This document shows positions 1-10,703 of a stretch of 64,000 nt of DNA, piece by piece (the stretch's first letter is position 1; every line of letters starts with the position of its first letter). The notes below the pieces were generated by a model. That model was not told the origin of the DNA. It worked only from the letters and a program-made list of their open reading frames with translations, and did no database searches. A program made the position numbers and the translations under genes. The DNA is from Chamaecyparis obtusa. Its lineage: Eukaryota > Streptophyta > Pinopsida > Cupressales > Cupressaceae. The DNA lies in NCBI GenBank assembly GCA_027943335.1, contig BSBK01003251.1, forward strand, positions 289,501 through 353,500. Reading direction: 5' to 3'.

Positions 1-216
1 ACAACGCATAGAAGAATAGAGATACATATAGAAGAATTTGGACAACATTTTTTACTCCTTTATCACCTTGCACCAACTGAGTAACAAGGATCGTATAAAA
101 TAATCTAACAAAATTTAGAAATCACATTATGAGAGAAGCATAGTACAATAGGAAAAAACACAACAAAGCTACCATGAAGGACAAGTTGATCAAGTGTGCC
201 GCCTACTTTCCCCATC
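1..216 (-). other. Non-coding 3' part of the outer gag element
   Basis: This stretch lies downstream (minus strand) of the TGA that ends the outer gag/protease frame at 217-219. No reverse transcriptase, integrase or LTR-end signature is visible in any frame. The element continues beyond the window edge, so its 3' LTR is not seen. Confidence 0.4.
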
Positions 217-771
217 TCATTGTATATCATTTAGGGAAGGTGGGTAACTTGCAAGAGGGACTATATCCAACACAGTAGGAATGATAGCCAGTTCCAAACA
301 AGAATCCTCTTGAGAATCATTATCTTCAACACTAGGTGTAAGAGTCAATTGTGATGAAAGCATATTAGGTAAATCAATGTCAATGTTAATAGTTTCATAT
401 TCATCATTAACATCATCACTATCATGAAGAGTATCTTCTTCATCCAAATTAATCAAAATAGGATCTAAGATATGAATAGAATCATCATAATCATCCATGT
501 GAACATCATTATTAGTAACAATCTGTTCTACCACATTATGCCTAAGTTTATCTATAGAAGGTAAAGATCTTTGAGCTTTAGCATGAGCATGATGCTTATT
601 ACGATGTTCATTAGCAGATCGGTTTTGTTTTTATTTATTTGAAATAGGTTGAGAACTAGGAGGAATAGTCATAGGGTCCTTCATAGGTTCTTTAGGAAGA
701 TCAATAGGATTATTAACCATAGGAGAAACAATCACAGGATCTTTGATAGGTTCAGTAGAAGGAACTTGATT
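217..771 (-). pseudogene. C-terminal part of outer retroelement gag/protease polyprotein
   Basis: This is the continuation of the minus-strand polyprotein at 7810-10524, separated from it by the copia insertion. Codons here are in the same frame (lowest base = 1 mod 3), and joining across the insertion with one copy of TTGATT removed keeps the frame. The segment is a basic stretch rich in H, K and R followed by an acidic D/E-rich tail ending at TGA (217-219). There is one in-frame TAA about 40 codons upstream of the acidic tail. No pol domain is seen. The acidic tail has no function I can assign. Confidence 0.6.
766..771. repeat. Target-site duplication of the copia element, left copy
   Basis: TTGATT directly abuts the TG of the left LTR and is repeated at 7810-7815. 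Six bases rather than the usual five for copia; the sixth may be chance, but a 6-bp duplication is the one that restores the host ORF. Confidence 0.8.
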
Positions 772-1478
772 TGTTGGAAATATAGATGCAGTAACTGAGA
801 GGGGGGGGTGAATCAGTTAACCACAAAAATATTACCACTGATCCCTTAAATATCTTAACAAATTATTTACTGTGCCACTCGGTAAATATACAGAGAAATG
901 CTGAAAACTTGATCCTTGAAGTGTGTAATAATTAAACTATTCTTAAGCATTCATCACTGATTAACTTACATGAATAAAGAAAATAACATGAACACAAGAG
1001 ACACCAGATTTATCATGGAAACCCAATATGGGAAAAACCACCAATGTAACTAGTTACTATTTTTCACTCTTCTGAAGTGATGCCCGGTTAGAAGCCAACC
1101 CGGTAAAAGGTTACAAAACACACTGCTAGGTGTGACCTTGTTAGAGGATTTAATCACCCTGCTAGGAGTGGCCTTGTAAGAGGTCTTGAAACAATTCAAT
1201 AGAACTGTCACCTTATTAGAGGATTTACAAAATGGTTGATAAACCAACTCAGTTAAGAGATTTTGATATCACTATTACAATTGTAAGAGAGTAACAATGA
1301 AATGACCTGCAACTGAATTGTTGAATATAGATCTCTGTTTTGCTTCACTAGATCCTTACTGATCAAATAAATCTTTGCTACTCCTCAAGGATATCTAACC
1401 ATCCTTCAAAATTCACACACACCTTTCTTCAAAATAATTTCTGCATGCTGTATGTCTTTTATTCACCACTTGACCTTC

Positions 1479-1490
1479 TATATATATATT
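1479..1490 (-). promoter_or_regulatory. TATA-like box of copia 3' LTR
   Basis: A run of alternating TA lies at the U3/R transition in minus orientation and is conserved in the other LTR (7287-7298). By position it is the likely core promoter of the element; no start site can be read from sequence alone. Confidence 0.5.
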
Positions 1491-1794
1491 CCATTTCATA
1501 ATCATTTAGATTGTCAAGTCGGCACTAATAATTATTATAACAGTTAGCTGGGATAAACAAACTGTAATAACAAAGTTCTTTGAAAGGGCCGACCTTGCTT
1601 GGTAAACATTAATCCTGAAAAGATTTCCTTCGGTGACCGAGAGAACTCGGTAACCACAGTGAATTTTGCAACATCCTTTGGAGACCGAGAGATCTCGGTA
1701 ACCACTAATTTTCCTTCGATAACCGAGGAGGCTCGATTAACACTGTTACCCTGTCATGTTTCCTTTAGACACCCTAGAGAACTCAGTAAACACT

Positions 1795-1880
1795 AAAAAC
1801 CGCTTAGCTGACCGACTGAACTCGGTAGATACTGAGAACCGCTTAGCTGACGGACTGAACTCGGTAGATACTAAGAATTG
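1795..1880 (-). repeat. Two 40-bp tandem units in U3 of the 3' LTR
   Basis: Two near-identical units containing GCTGACCGACTGAACTCGG-type sequence and CGGTAGATACTGAG. The 5' LTR has three, which accounts for most of the 39-bp length difference between LTRs. Confidence 0.75.
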
Positions 1881-1961
1881 CTAATTGATATGACATTTGT
1901 TTGACATCAAAGACAACACATAGCTGATCCAACAATGTCCTTCAGACAATTGTATCCAACA

Positions 1962-1975
1962 ATCTCCCTCTTTGG
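1962..1975 (-). promoter_or_regulatory. Polypurine tract of copia element
   Basis: Read on the minus strand this is CCAAAGAGGGAGAT immediately before the TG of the 3' LTR, the expected position of the plus-strand DNA primer. Confidence 0.85.
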
Positions 1976-2315
1976 CATTGATGGCAACACAACATGTCAT
2001 AGCACAATGAAATTTCACAGAGAAACCAAGAGTAAGAAACATATCCTTAGCTTCATTCTAATTCCCATCATCTTCAAACTTCTTTCTCTGACTGAGAACT
2101 CTCCCTCTTAACTTCTCAAATTATTCTTCTTAGAAATTTCTTGAAATGACAGCAAACTCTCCCTCTTTGACAACATATGCCAAAGACAACTTACACAGTT
2201 TTGGTAAATATCAATGTACCTTATGTACTGATTCATATGCAATGATTCCCTGACTATGCTACATCAACTGATTGATCTTCAACATGTTCTGGTTGATGCA
2301 TCACTAAAACTTTAT

Positions 2316-2960
2316 TTAGTGAACCTTGGATAGGGGAGTGACCCCTAACTTGCCTCTTAGATACAAGAATGCATCCTTAGGTAGTGTTTTGGTGAAGATA
2401 TCTGCAATTTGTTCTTTTGTATGAATATATTCCAATCTGATTTCCTTGTCTTGCACCAATTCTTTGACAAAGTGATATTTAATTGCAATGTGCTTGGTTT
2501 TGGAATGCATTACTAGATTCTTTGAAATATTTATTGCACTTTTATTATCACAAAACATAACAACTGGTTCTTTCATCTCAACCTTCATGCCTTCCAAAAG
2601 CTATTTAAACCATATAATATTAGAGCAGTTTACTGCTGCAGCAACATATTCTGCTTCTGCTGTGGATTGGGATGTGTAGTTTTGCTTTTTACTAGTCCAA
2701 GATACTAACCTCTTGCCAAGAAAGAATGCTCCACCACTTGTACTCTTTCTTTCATCAATGTTTCCTGCCCAATCAGCATCAGTAAACACTTTTAAATCCA
2801 GATTGCCTCCAAATTTATACCACAAGCCATAATCTTCAGTTCCCCTTAAATATCTCAAGATTCTTTTGATTGGCATCATGTGATTTTCTCTGGGTTTAGA
2901 CGAGAATCTTGCCACTATTCCAACTGCTAAGGCAATATTAGGCCTTGTGTGTACTACATA
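2316..2960 (-). pseudogene. Copia RNase H region
   Basis: The C-terminal part of the polyprotein, in frame with RT. Visible are the connection segment with TRPN, the ADWAG box, STAEAEYVAA and CDNKSAINISKN followed by H-x-KTKHI, which are the standard landmarks of copia RNase H with its acidic residues present. Two amber codons break it (2601-2603 and the one at 2961-2963 just upstream). At both sites a Gln codon would restore a typical family sequence. The frame ends about 340 bp before the PPT. Confidence 0.9.
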
Positions 2961-4103
2961 CTATAATTTTCCAATCATTGATCTGTATAAGGTCTGATCT
3001 ACTTCTTTTGAATCATCATCTTTGGTAAGCTTCAGTCTAGTACACATGGGTGTACCAACTGGTTTTGAATCTTCCATACCAATTTTCTTAAGTATTTCCC
3101 TGATATATTTAGACTGAGTAATGTAGATACCATTTTTGTTCTGCTGAATCTGAAGTCCAACAAAAAATTTTATCTGACCAAACATAGACATTTCAAATTC
3201 TTTGTTCATAAGCTCTGAAAATTCTTTGCACTGATCATCATTTCCTATAAACACAGTATCATCCACAAATATTTCTGCCAAAACAATTTTGTTATCTGAT
3301 CCTTCTTTGATGTATAAATTACTGTTGTCATTAGCTCTTTTGAAATCAATCTGAGTAAGATAGTTATGTAATCTTTCATACCATGCTCTAGGAGCTTGTT
3401 TCAGACCATACAATGCTTTGTGTAATTTGCAGACCATATCCCTTTTGTTTGGATCAATAAAACCTTCAGGTTGCTCAATGTAGACTTCTTCCTCAAGAAT
3501 ACCATTGAGAAAAGCAGATTTGATATCCATCTGATATACCTTAAATCCTTTATGTGCTGCATATGCAAGTAAAGTCCTCACACCTTCTAATCTTGCAACA
3601 GGAGCAAAAGTCTCTCCATAATCTATTCCTTCTTCTTGAGAATATCCTTTACATACCAATCTTGCTTTGTTTCTTGATACTTGACCATCTTCATTCAACT
3701 TATTTCTAAATACCCATTTTGTCCCAATTACATTTTTATCTTTAGGCCTAGGTACAAGAGTCCATGTCTTATTTTTCTCTATTTGCTCTATTTCTTCATT
3801 CATAGCCTCAATCCAACTTTCATTTTCCAATGCATCTTTGACATTTTTAGGTTCAAAATCAGCAAATAAACATGTACCTTTTAGTTTACTTCTTGTCATA
3901 GTACTATCTGATTTGTTTCCAATAATCTGATCTAGTTTATGATGCTTTCTAACGTACTTGGCTAATATAGGTTCCTTGCTTCCTGAATGAGTTACATTGT
4001 CATCTTCTTCATCTTCAGGTTCAGATTGCTCGGGCTCGGTAGATACTTGCTCAGTAGCTTCAGACTGAGACTCGGTACTTTGTGACTCGGTTTGAACTTC
4101 TTC
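2961..4103 (-). pseudogene. Copia reverse transcriptase region
   Basis: Begins with a S/T/E-rich linker (about 4000-4100) and carries the RVT_2 landmarks in order: [65 protein letters not shown] and the catalytic box FVDD near 3260. The usual first residue of that box is Y; both aspartates remain. It is bounded by TAA at 4104 and TAG at 2961. Apart from these stops the domain reads through without a frameshift, so it decayed by point changes. Confidence 0.95.
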
Positions 4104-5258
4104 TTATGACTCGGTTACTGTACTGGGCTCGGTAGATGTAGTCCCCTTACATGTGTCTGGCAATGTATCAGGTTCGATGTAAACAAATTTTTTGTAGTCC
4201 TCTGGTTCCTTTTTGCTTTCTTCTTCAGTCTTTTCTGCAAACTCATCAATTCTCACATGTGCACTTTCTATGATTTTGTGAGTAGACAAATTTAGACATT
4301 TATATGCTTTACTTTTGCAAGAATATCCCAAAAATATTCCTTCATCACTTTTTACATCAAATTTTCCTTTTCTAGATTCTTTTAAGATGTAACATTTACT
4401 ACCAAATACTTTTAGGTAACTTACATTTGGTTTGTAGCCATACCATAGCTCATACGGAGTCTTGGATGTGTCTTTTCTCAGCTGTACTCGGTTCAAGGTA
4501 TGAACTGCAGTGCTGTTAGCTTCCTTCCAGTATTTCATAGCAATGTTCTTTTCAATCATTAGAGTCCTTGCACAGTCCATGATAGATCTGTTCCTTCTTT
4601 CGGCTATTCCATTCTGCTCAGGAGTTCTCGGGGCTGATACCTGTCTTTTGATTCCTCTTTCAATGCACAAATTATTGAATTCATGGGAGATGAATTCACC
4701 ACCTCTTTCTGATCTCAAGCATTTTATTCTTTTTCCTGTTTCCTTTTCTACTTTTGCTAAATACCATTTGAACTTCTCAAATGCTTCAGACTTTTCTCTT
4801 AAATACATAACAGTCATCATTCTAGAATAATCATCAACAAAGAGAATAAAGAATTTTTCTCCGGTATAGCTCTCAATTCCAATAGGTCAACATAAATCAG
4901 TATGCACAATTTCCAAAATATCTTCAGACTAATAGTTTTTACTTTTAAAACTAGACTTTCCCATTTTACCAATTTGACAATTCTTGCATAGACCAACATC
5001 AGGTTTCTTCAAAGTAGGAATACCTCTTACTTTCTTGAATTTTCTTATTTTCATCATGTTGTCAAAATTTACATGACATAACCTTTTGTGTCATAACCAA
5101 CTTTCTTCAATTTGAGCAATAAAACATGAGTAATCACCAAGATCAAGATAAAATAGGTTACCTTTGGTTTGTTTGCCTGATCCTATCAGTTTTCCTTTGT
5201 CATCCAGCAGTCTTGCTTTGCCATTCATGAATTCAACCTTGAATCCAATGTTGATTAG
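4104..5258 (-). pseudogene. Copia pre-integrase and integrase region
   Basis: In the polyprotein frame this begins with a gag-pre-integrase segment (HKRLCHVNFDNMM, later CKNCQIGK), a zinc-binding module, followed by the integrase core: HTDLC before a TGA, FVDDYSR, RSERGGEF and PEQNGIAERRN. The last is the catalytic Glu motif. The second catalytic Asp, normally in SDNGGEF, is Glu here (SERGGEF, near 4708), a change expected to harm activity. Nonsense codons are TGA 5091-5093, TAG 4929-4931, TGA 4887-4889 and TAA 4104-4106. TGA 5091 sits where HKRL is normally preceded by Trp, so TGG to TGA fits. Confidence 0.9.
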
Positions 5259-6557
5259 CTATGCTACACTTAGAAGATTATGCTTTAGTCCTTCGACCCA
5301 ATATGCATTATCACATATAAGCTCTTTGGTTAATGAAATTCGTCCCTTTCCTTTTATACAACAGGGTTCATTGTTTCCAAACCTTACATTACCACCATCA
5401 AAGTTTTCAAAGTGTTCAAACTTGGTCCTGTCACCAGTCATATGATGTGAACATCCACTATCTATAATCCATGTATCATTCTTTCTTATATGAGAGATAA
5501 GTGCCATCTCATCTTCATCATTATCAAATTCATCTTTTACAACAATGAAAACAATTTCTTCTTCACTATCATCCGAATCTTTAGCTAAAAAACATGTTTT
5601 CCTACCTTTATCCTTGAATGATTTGAAATTTTTCTTTCCATTGTACTTGTAATTTTTCTTCTCATCTTTGGTTTTCTTGTTTGGACACCTAGCTGCAATA
5701 TGACCAATTTCTTCACATGAAAAACAGATTAAGGGAGTTTTACCTTTGTATTTTCCTCTGCCTCTTGAATACTTCTTTGCAAGTAATGCTTCAATAACTT
5801 CAAGATCGCTATCATAAATTTCCTCTGATTCTTCTTCACTTTCTGATTGGATTTTCTTCCCTTTCTTGAGTGAAAGTTTGGCCTCAAAAGCTGATTCAAT
5901 ATTTTTAGAAGTTGGAACATAGTTGTCATAGTTATCCAGTTCAAAGGCTGTCAATCTTCCAACTAAGGTATCCAAAGTTATATTATGATTTTCTTCACAT
6001 CTTCTTTCTTGAATAGCAGAAACTCTTATTGCATAAATAGGGAGTAATGTTCTAAGAACCTTACTTATAACAGTTTCATCATCAATTTTTCCTCCAGAAG
6101 CTCTGATTGCACTAACACTTGTCTTGATCCTTTCAACATATTTTGCAATTTTTTCTTCTACTCTCATTTTGATTTGATCAAACTGTCCTCTTAGGCTCTC
6201 TGCTTTGGCTCTCTTCACATTGTCATCACCGCCATAGATTTTCTTCAGCTTGTTCCACATTTCATGAGTAGTTGTGTAGTCTTTGATTTCATCAAATTCT
6301 TCATAGCTAAGAGCTGATGCAATGTCTATCATCATAGTGTTATGGTTCTTCTTCTCTGCAATGTCTTCAACAGTTAATGTGCCAATAGAAATTGTATATT
6401 CTTGATCAATATATTTGCATCCTGAATCACCAATGGAAGCCAGATGTAGTCTCATGAGACCTTGCCATGCTGAAAAATTATTTCTGTTAAGCCTTGGAAT
6501 TTCTCTTTTGTAAGACATCCTGATCTTTAGCTTAGGTCCTTGAAACCCTTCCTGCAA
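5259..6557 (-). pseudogene. Copia gag and aspartic protease region
   Basis: A 432-codon open stretch from an ATG at 6557. The N-terminal 220 residues are a UBN2-type gag (W-x-L...Y-G-G-D-D...LRGQFDQIKM, IRASGGKIDDETVISKVL). A CCHC zinc knuckle, CFSCEEIGHIAARC, lies near 5690-5735. The retropepsin is WIIDSGCSHHMTG (near 5455) with the catalytic D-S-G intact, followed by LKHNLLSVA and a TAG at 5259 where the family has Gln. The start is 20 bp downstream of the PBS, a usual short leader. Confidence 0.95.
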
Positions 6558-6566
6558 GCACCAAAA

Positions 6567-6578
6567 GCTCTGATACCA
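6567..6578 (-). promoter_or_regulatory. Primer-binding site, initiator Met tRNA
   Basis: On the minus strand TGGTATCAGAGC follows the 5' LTR after a 2-base spacer. This is the standard plant copia PBS, complementary to the 3' end of initiator methionine tRNA. Confidence 0.95.
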
Positions 6579-6580
6579 AT

Positions 6581-7809
6581 TGTTGAAAATATAGATGTAG
6601 TAACTGAGAGGGGGGGTGAATCAGTTAACCACAAAAATATTACCACTGATCCCTTAAATATCTTAACAAATTATTTACTGTGCCACTCAGTAAATATATA
6701 GAGAAATGCTGAAAACTTGATCCTTGAAGTGTGTAATAATTAAACTATTCTTAAGCATTCATCACTGATTAACTTACATGAATAAAGAAAATAACATGAA
6801 CACAAGAGACACCAGATTTACCATGGAAACCCAATATGGGAAAAACCACCAATGTAACTAGTTACTATTTTTCACTCTTCTGAAGTGATGCCCGGTTAGA
6901 AGCCAACCTGGTAAAAGGTTACAAAACACACTGTTAGGTGTGACCTTGTTAGAGGATTTAATCACCCTGCTAGGAGTGGCCTTGTAAGAGGTCTTGAAAC
7001 AATTCAATAGAACTGTCACCTTGTTAGAGGATTTACAAAATGGTTGATAAACCAACTCGGTTAAGAGATTTTGATATCACTGTTACAATTGTAAGAGAGT
7101 AACAATGAAATGACCTGCAACTGAATTGTTGAATATAGATCTCTGTTCTACTTCACTAGATCCTTACTGATCAAATAAATCTTTGCTGCTCCTCAAGGAT
7201 ATCTGACCATCCTTCAAAATTCACACACACCTTTCTTCAAAATGATTTCTACATGCTGTATGTCTTTTATTCACCACTTGACCTTCTATATATATATACC
7301 ATTTCATAATCATTTAGATTGTCAAGTCGGCACTAATAATTATTATAACAGTCGGCTGGGATAAACAAACTGTAATAAAAAAAATTCTTTGAAAGGGTTG
7401 ACCTTGCTCGGTAAACATTAATCCTGAAAAGATTTCCTTCGGTGATCGAGAGAACTCAGTAACCACAATGAATTCTGCAACATCCTTTGGAGACCAAGAG
7501 ATCTTGGTAACCACTAATTTTCCCTTGATAACCAAGGAGGCTCGGTTAACACTGTTACCCTATCATGTTTCCTTTAGACACCCGAGAGAACTCGATAAAC
7601 ACTTAAAATTGCCTAGCTGACCGACTGAACTTGGTAGATACTGAGAACTGCTTAGCTGACCAACTGAACTCGGTAGATACTGAGAACTGCTTAGCTGACC
7701 GACTGAACTTGGTAGATACTGAGAATCACTAATTGATATGACATTTGTGTGACATCAAAGACAACACATAGTTGATCCAACAATGTCCTTCAGACAATTG
7801 TATCCAACA
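6581..7809 (-). repeat. Copia 5' LTR
   Basis: Matches the LTR at 772-1961, with TG...CA ends. It is 39 bp longer because it holds three 40-bp units at 7613-7727. The TA-rich TATA-like box is at 7287-7298. The gag/protease frame of the outer element runs a short way into it and stops, which is read-through of the insertion, not coding. Confidence 0.95.
7613..7727 (-). repeat. Three 40-bp tandem units in U3 of the 5' LTR
   Basis: Three head-to-tail copies of the unit carrying CTGACCGACTGAACT and GGTAGATACTGAGAA. They lie about 320 bp upstream of the TATA-like box in element orientation and could be enhancer repeats; only the repetition is seen. Confidence 0.8.
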
Positions 7810-7815
7810 TTGATT
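7810..7815. repeat. Target-site duplication of the copia element, right copy
   Basis: TTGATT identical to 766-771. Confidence 0.8.
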
Positions 7816-8526
7816 AACAGAGCTAGAAGTCATAGTTAAAGGAGGTATCAAAGGTGTAGATAAAAGACCATGATTAAGATCCCTAGGATGTGAACTTAAT
7901 TCAAGAATTTTATGATGTTTATAAGCTTGATATGATCGAAAAAGATTATCAGGTTGAGGAGGACATGAATTAGGTAATGAAGGCCAAAAGAAATCCAGAG
8001 CAACACAATCTCTAGGCCTGGAAGGTTGATATAGACTATGATTAATCATCTTCACTTCTTCATCATGAATGAATTTAAGACACTTATGGATAGGTGAAGC
8101 AACAACATGCATGGAAATTAACCAAGGCAAACCTAGCTTAACTTGAAATTGATCAGAAGTAGGAACAACAACAAAGGTAGTGTTCACAATTTTTCCACAA
8201 AGTTCAACCAGTAAAGTAATAGAACCAAATGATGGATAAAGAAAACCATTGCAAGTTTGAATCCACACATCTGATGTATCATAAAAGTCACATTGTAAGC
8301 TTTTCATAAAAATATTTTCTTCAGTGATAACATTGACTAAGGATGTAGGATCAACAAGACAACCATGAGTAGGTATCTGAGAAATCCTAGCAGCAATGTA
8401 AAGGGGACCATCAGGAGCCTTAATAGTCTCAGAGTCATCAAAAGTAATCAAAAGTTCCTGAGGTCTTTTATTCTTAAATTGTTGTCGAGGTTTAGGTTGA
8501 GTTTTCATTTTAGGTTTAGGTTTTGG

Positions 8527-8602
8527 TCAAGGTTGAGATTGAACTTGAGGTTGAATCTGAGGTTGAGGTTGAAGTTGAGGTTGAGGTGGAGATACAGATT
8601 GA
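8527..8602 (-). repeat. Hexanucleotide-like repeat coding Pro-Gln in gag
   Basis: Repeats of GGTTGA/GGTTGAGGTTGA on the plus strand read as alternating Q and P on the coding strand. It is a low-complexity linker between the zinc knuckle and the protease-like domain. Confidence 0.7.
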
Positions 8603-10682
8603 ACAACATGCTCCACTTGATTAACAACATGATTGAGATCATCCATCTTTGAATCATACATAATTTCCATAGCAGATGGTTGAGCAATAGTATTAGTATC
8701 ATGCGTAGGTAAAGGGTTCGTATAAATTTGAAGGTTCTGATTAAGAGGAGAGATAGATTTATTCCCACTACTATCCAGATTATCAACAGATAAAGCCTTA
8801 GAATCAATTAGATCTTGAACTTTATGTTTTAAAGAATAACATTTCTTAGTATCATGACCATTCTGACGATGATATTGACAAAAAACATTTTGATCAAAAG
8901 ATTTAGATGCAATCATAGTAGGTAAAAGAGGTCAAATAGGAGGTAAAGTAATCATATTAGCAGCTAACAGCCTATTCATAATAGTATGTAAAGATTCAAA
9001 AAGAGGAGTAAACACATGATTTAATCAAAAATTAGTGGATGCAGAAGTGGCATTGTGAGATGCAACAGCAACTTGATCAGCAACTGCATTGGCTTGTTTA
9101 TTTATCTTGACATAGTTGTTGAATTTTTGAAACTTGTTTGGATTAGGAGCGGCATCACTCTTATCAACTGGAACAGGAGCCATTGGAGTGTTTCTCTCAA
9201 ATTGACTCACTTGTAATTGATAATGATGAAGCGCTACACAAAGTTGTTGAAAAGAGGTAAATTTAGTAAGCAGAATCTTATCTCTAATATCCTTTTTCAA
9301 ATTTGAAATAAACATACGTTGAATATCAATATCAGGAACAGGATAGGAAATCAAAGCATGCAAATGCTTAAATCTACCAATAAATTCAGTCAATTTTTCC
9401 TTAGCATTTTATTTACAATGCATCAAATCAGTCAAAGACACTTGCGGGCCAATATTATTTTGAAATTGTTGAATGAAGGCATTAGCAAGTTGTGGAAATG
9501 AATCAATAGAATAAGGAGGCCAAGAACAATACCATTGTAAAGCTTTGTCATGGAAAGTTCTAGCAAACAGTTTGGCTAAAATCCTATGGTCATGAGCATA
9601 ATCACTACAAAGGATTTGGAATGTTTTAACATGATGAAAAAGATCTCCTTTTCCATTATAATTCTCAAGATGATGCATCTCACCTTGCTAAGGAACAGGA
9701 GTACGAATGATGTCTTGGGACAAGGGACTTCCCATGTCACATGTAGGAATACTAAACTTGTTTTGAGTTAAGGAAGCTAGTTATTGTGGTAAAGAGGACA
9801 TAATTTGAGCCAAACTGATGATAGTTGAATCATTAGAGGAAATAGGATGAGTAGCAACATTAGACACACTAGGTAATGTGTAAGAAGCTATAGGAATAGA
9901 AGACACAGCTGGAGGAACACTAGGAACTACAGTTGGAAGTAGATTGGAAAAAGTAAAAGGAACATTATGATATGAAGGTTGTGATGTTGGAAGGGACATA
10001 GGAGGAACACTCATAGGAACAAAGGGAACCATCACAGTCACCAAAGGAGTAAAGATAGGAATACTAGGTAAAGGATTAGAAGGAGGTTCAACACTAGTGA
10101 TAGGAGGAATCAACTCTAAATCTTGAGATTCTTGAACTAAAGGTTTAACATTTGAATGCACAAGGTGAGTAATACCATGCAAGAGGTTAACACCTTGATC
10201 ACTATCATGGAGAACTTTCTTAAGAGCCTCTATAGCTTGAATGGAATCTTGATTATGGTTCTCTTGAATAAGCCAATTACCCATTTTATCAAGTTCAATG
10301 GAAAGTTTTTGGACTTGCTCAGGAGGAACTCTTAAAGCATCATCCTCATCATGAGATGAGTGAGAAGAGTTTTTCTCCATAGTAGGATTGGAATCATGAA
10401 GAATCAGGTTATCATCCGAGATCCTAAGGAAAGGAGAGGAAGATTCAGGATCAAAGGCACCCATAAGTCTACGACTTCTTCTAACTAGAATATTATAAGT
10501 AGGACTAGTGGTAGTAAAGCTCATAAACCAATGTAATGCAAATGAACTAAACTAAAGACACATGAAGCATGAATATCAAATCTAATTAGCATGCAAGATC
10601 TAACTCAAAGGAAAAATCTAATACTAACAAGATAAAAGGAAAGCACAATAAGGCATCCAATTCCACAAAAGAAAAGAGAGTA

Positions 10683-10700
10683 AGTATGTCGGGTTCACCA
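10683..10700 (-). promoter_or_regulatory. Possible primer-binding site of the outer element
   Basis: On the minus strand TTTTGGTGAACCCGACAT follows a CA 3 bases away, at the distance from the gag ATG expected of a short leader. I cannot match it to a particular tRNA, so the call rests on position and the TGG start. Confidence 0.35.
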
Positions 10701-10703
10701 AAA

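Larger units (their letters stand above)
772..1961 (-). repeat. Copia 3' LTR
   Basis: Starts TGTTGGA and ends TCCAACA, matching the other LTR at 6581-7809 along its length. In element orientation U3 is at the high-coordinate side and holds degenerate repeats with the dyad ACCGAG-N4-CTCGGT and two 40-bp units; R/U5 is at the low side. A 65-codon reading frame inside (1050-1247) recurs in the other LTR only because the LTR recurs, and is not a gene. Confidence 0.95.
772..7809 (-). mobile_element. Complete but inactivated Ty1/copia LTR retrotransposon
   Basis: A 7038-bp element on the minus strand with two LTRs (6581-7809 is 5', 772-1961 is 3'), an initiator-Met PBS, a purine-rich tract and a single-frame gag-protease-integrase-RT-RNase H polyprotein between 2316 and 6557. 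The order integrase before RT defines Ty1/copia. It is inserted in the gag/protease frame of an older minus-strand element and flanked by TTGATT. The pol frame carries seven nonsense codons but no net frameshift, so it is a recognisable, dead copy. The two LTRs differ by scattered substitutions and by one unit of an internal 40-bp repeat, so the insertion is not recent. Confidence 0.95.
7810..10524 (-). pseudogene. Gag and degenerate aspartic protease of an outer LTR element
   Basis: One minus-strand frame from the ATG at 10524. In order: a P/S-rich N-terminal region (to about 9781); a retrotransposon gag core (WYCSWPPYSIDSFPQLANAF, then EFIGRFKHLHALI, 9025-9678); a zinc-knuckle-like motif CQYHRQNGHDTKKC (near 8860) with the following LKHKVQDLID; a P/Q-rich repeat (8530-8600); and a retropepsin-like fold (GCLVDPTSLVNVI ... 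LGLPWL, 7990-8400). The protease has DPTS where the family has D-T/S/G-G, so it is probably dead or only a capsid-associated remnant. Stops: TAA 9781, TAG near 9690, TAA 9409, TGA 9025, TGA near 8929, TGA 8527. Most are one C-to-T step from Gln or Arg. It continues at 217-771. Confidence 0.85.

Noticed and set aside
1050..7055. Identical 65-codon frames at 1050-1247 and 6858-7055 as a duplicated gene
   Set aside because: They are the same position of the two copia LTRs.
8365..8807. Leu/Arg/Asn-rich frames overlapping the gag linker
   Set aside because: Out-of-frame readings of the Pro-Gln repeat of the outer gag.
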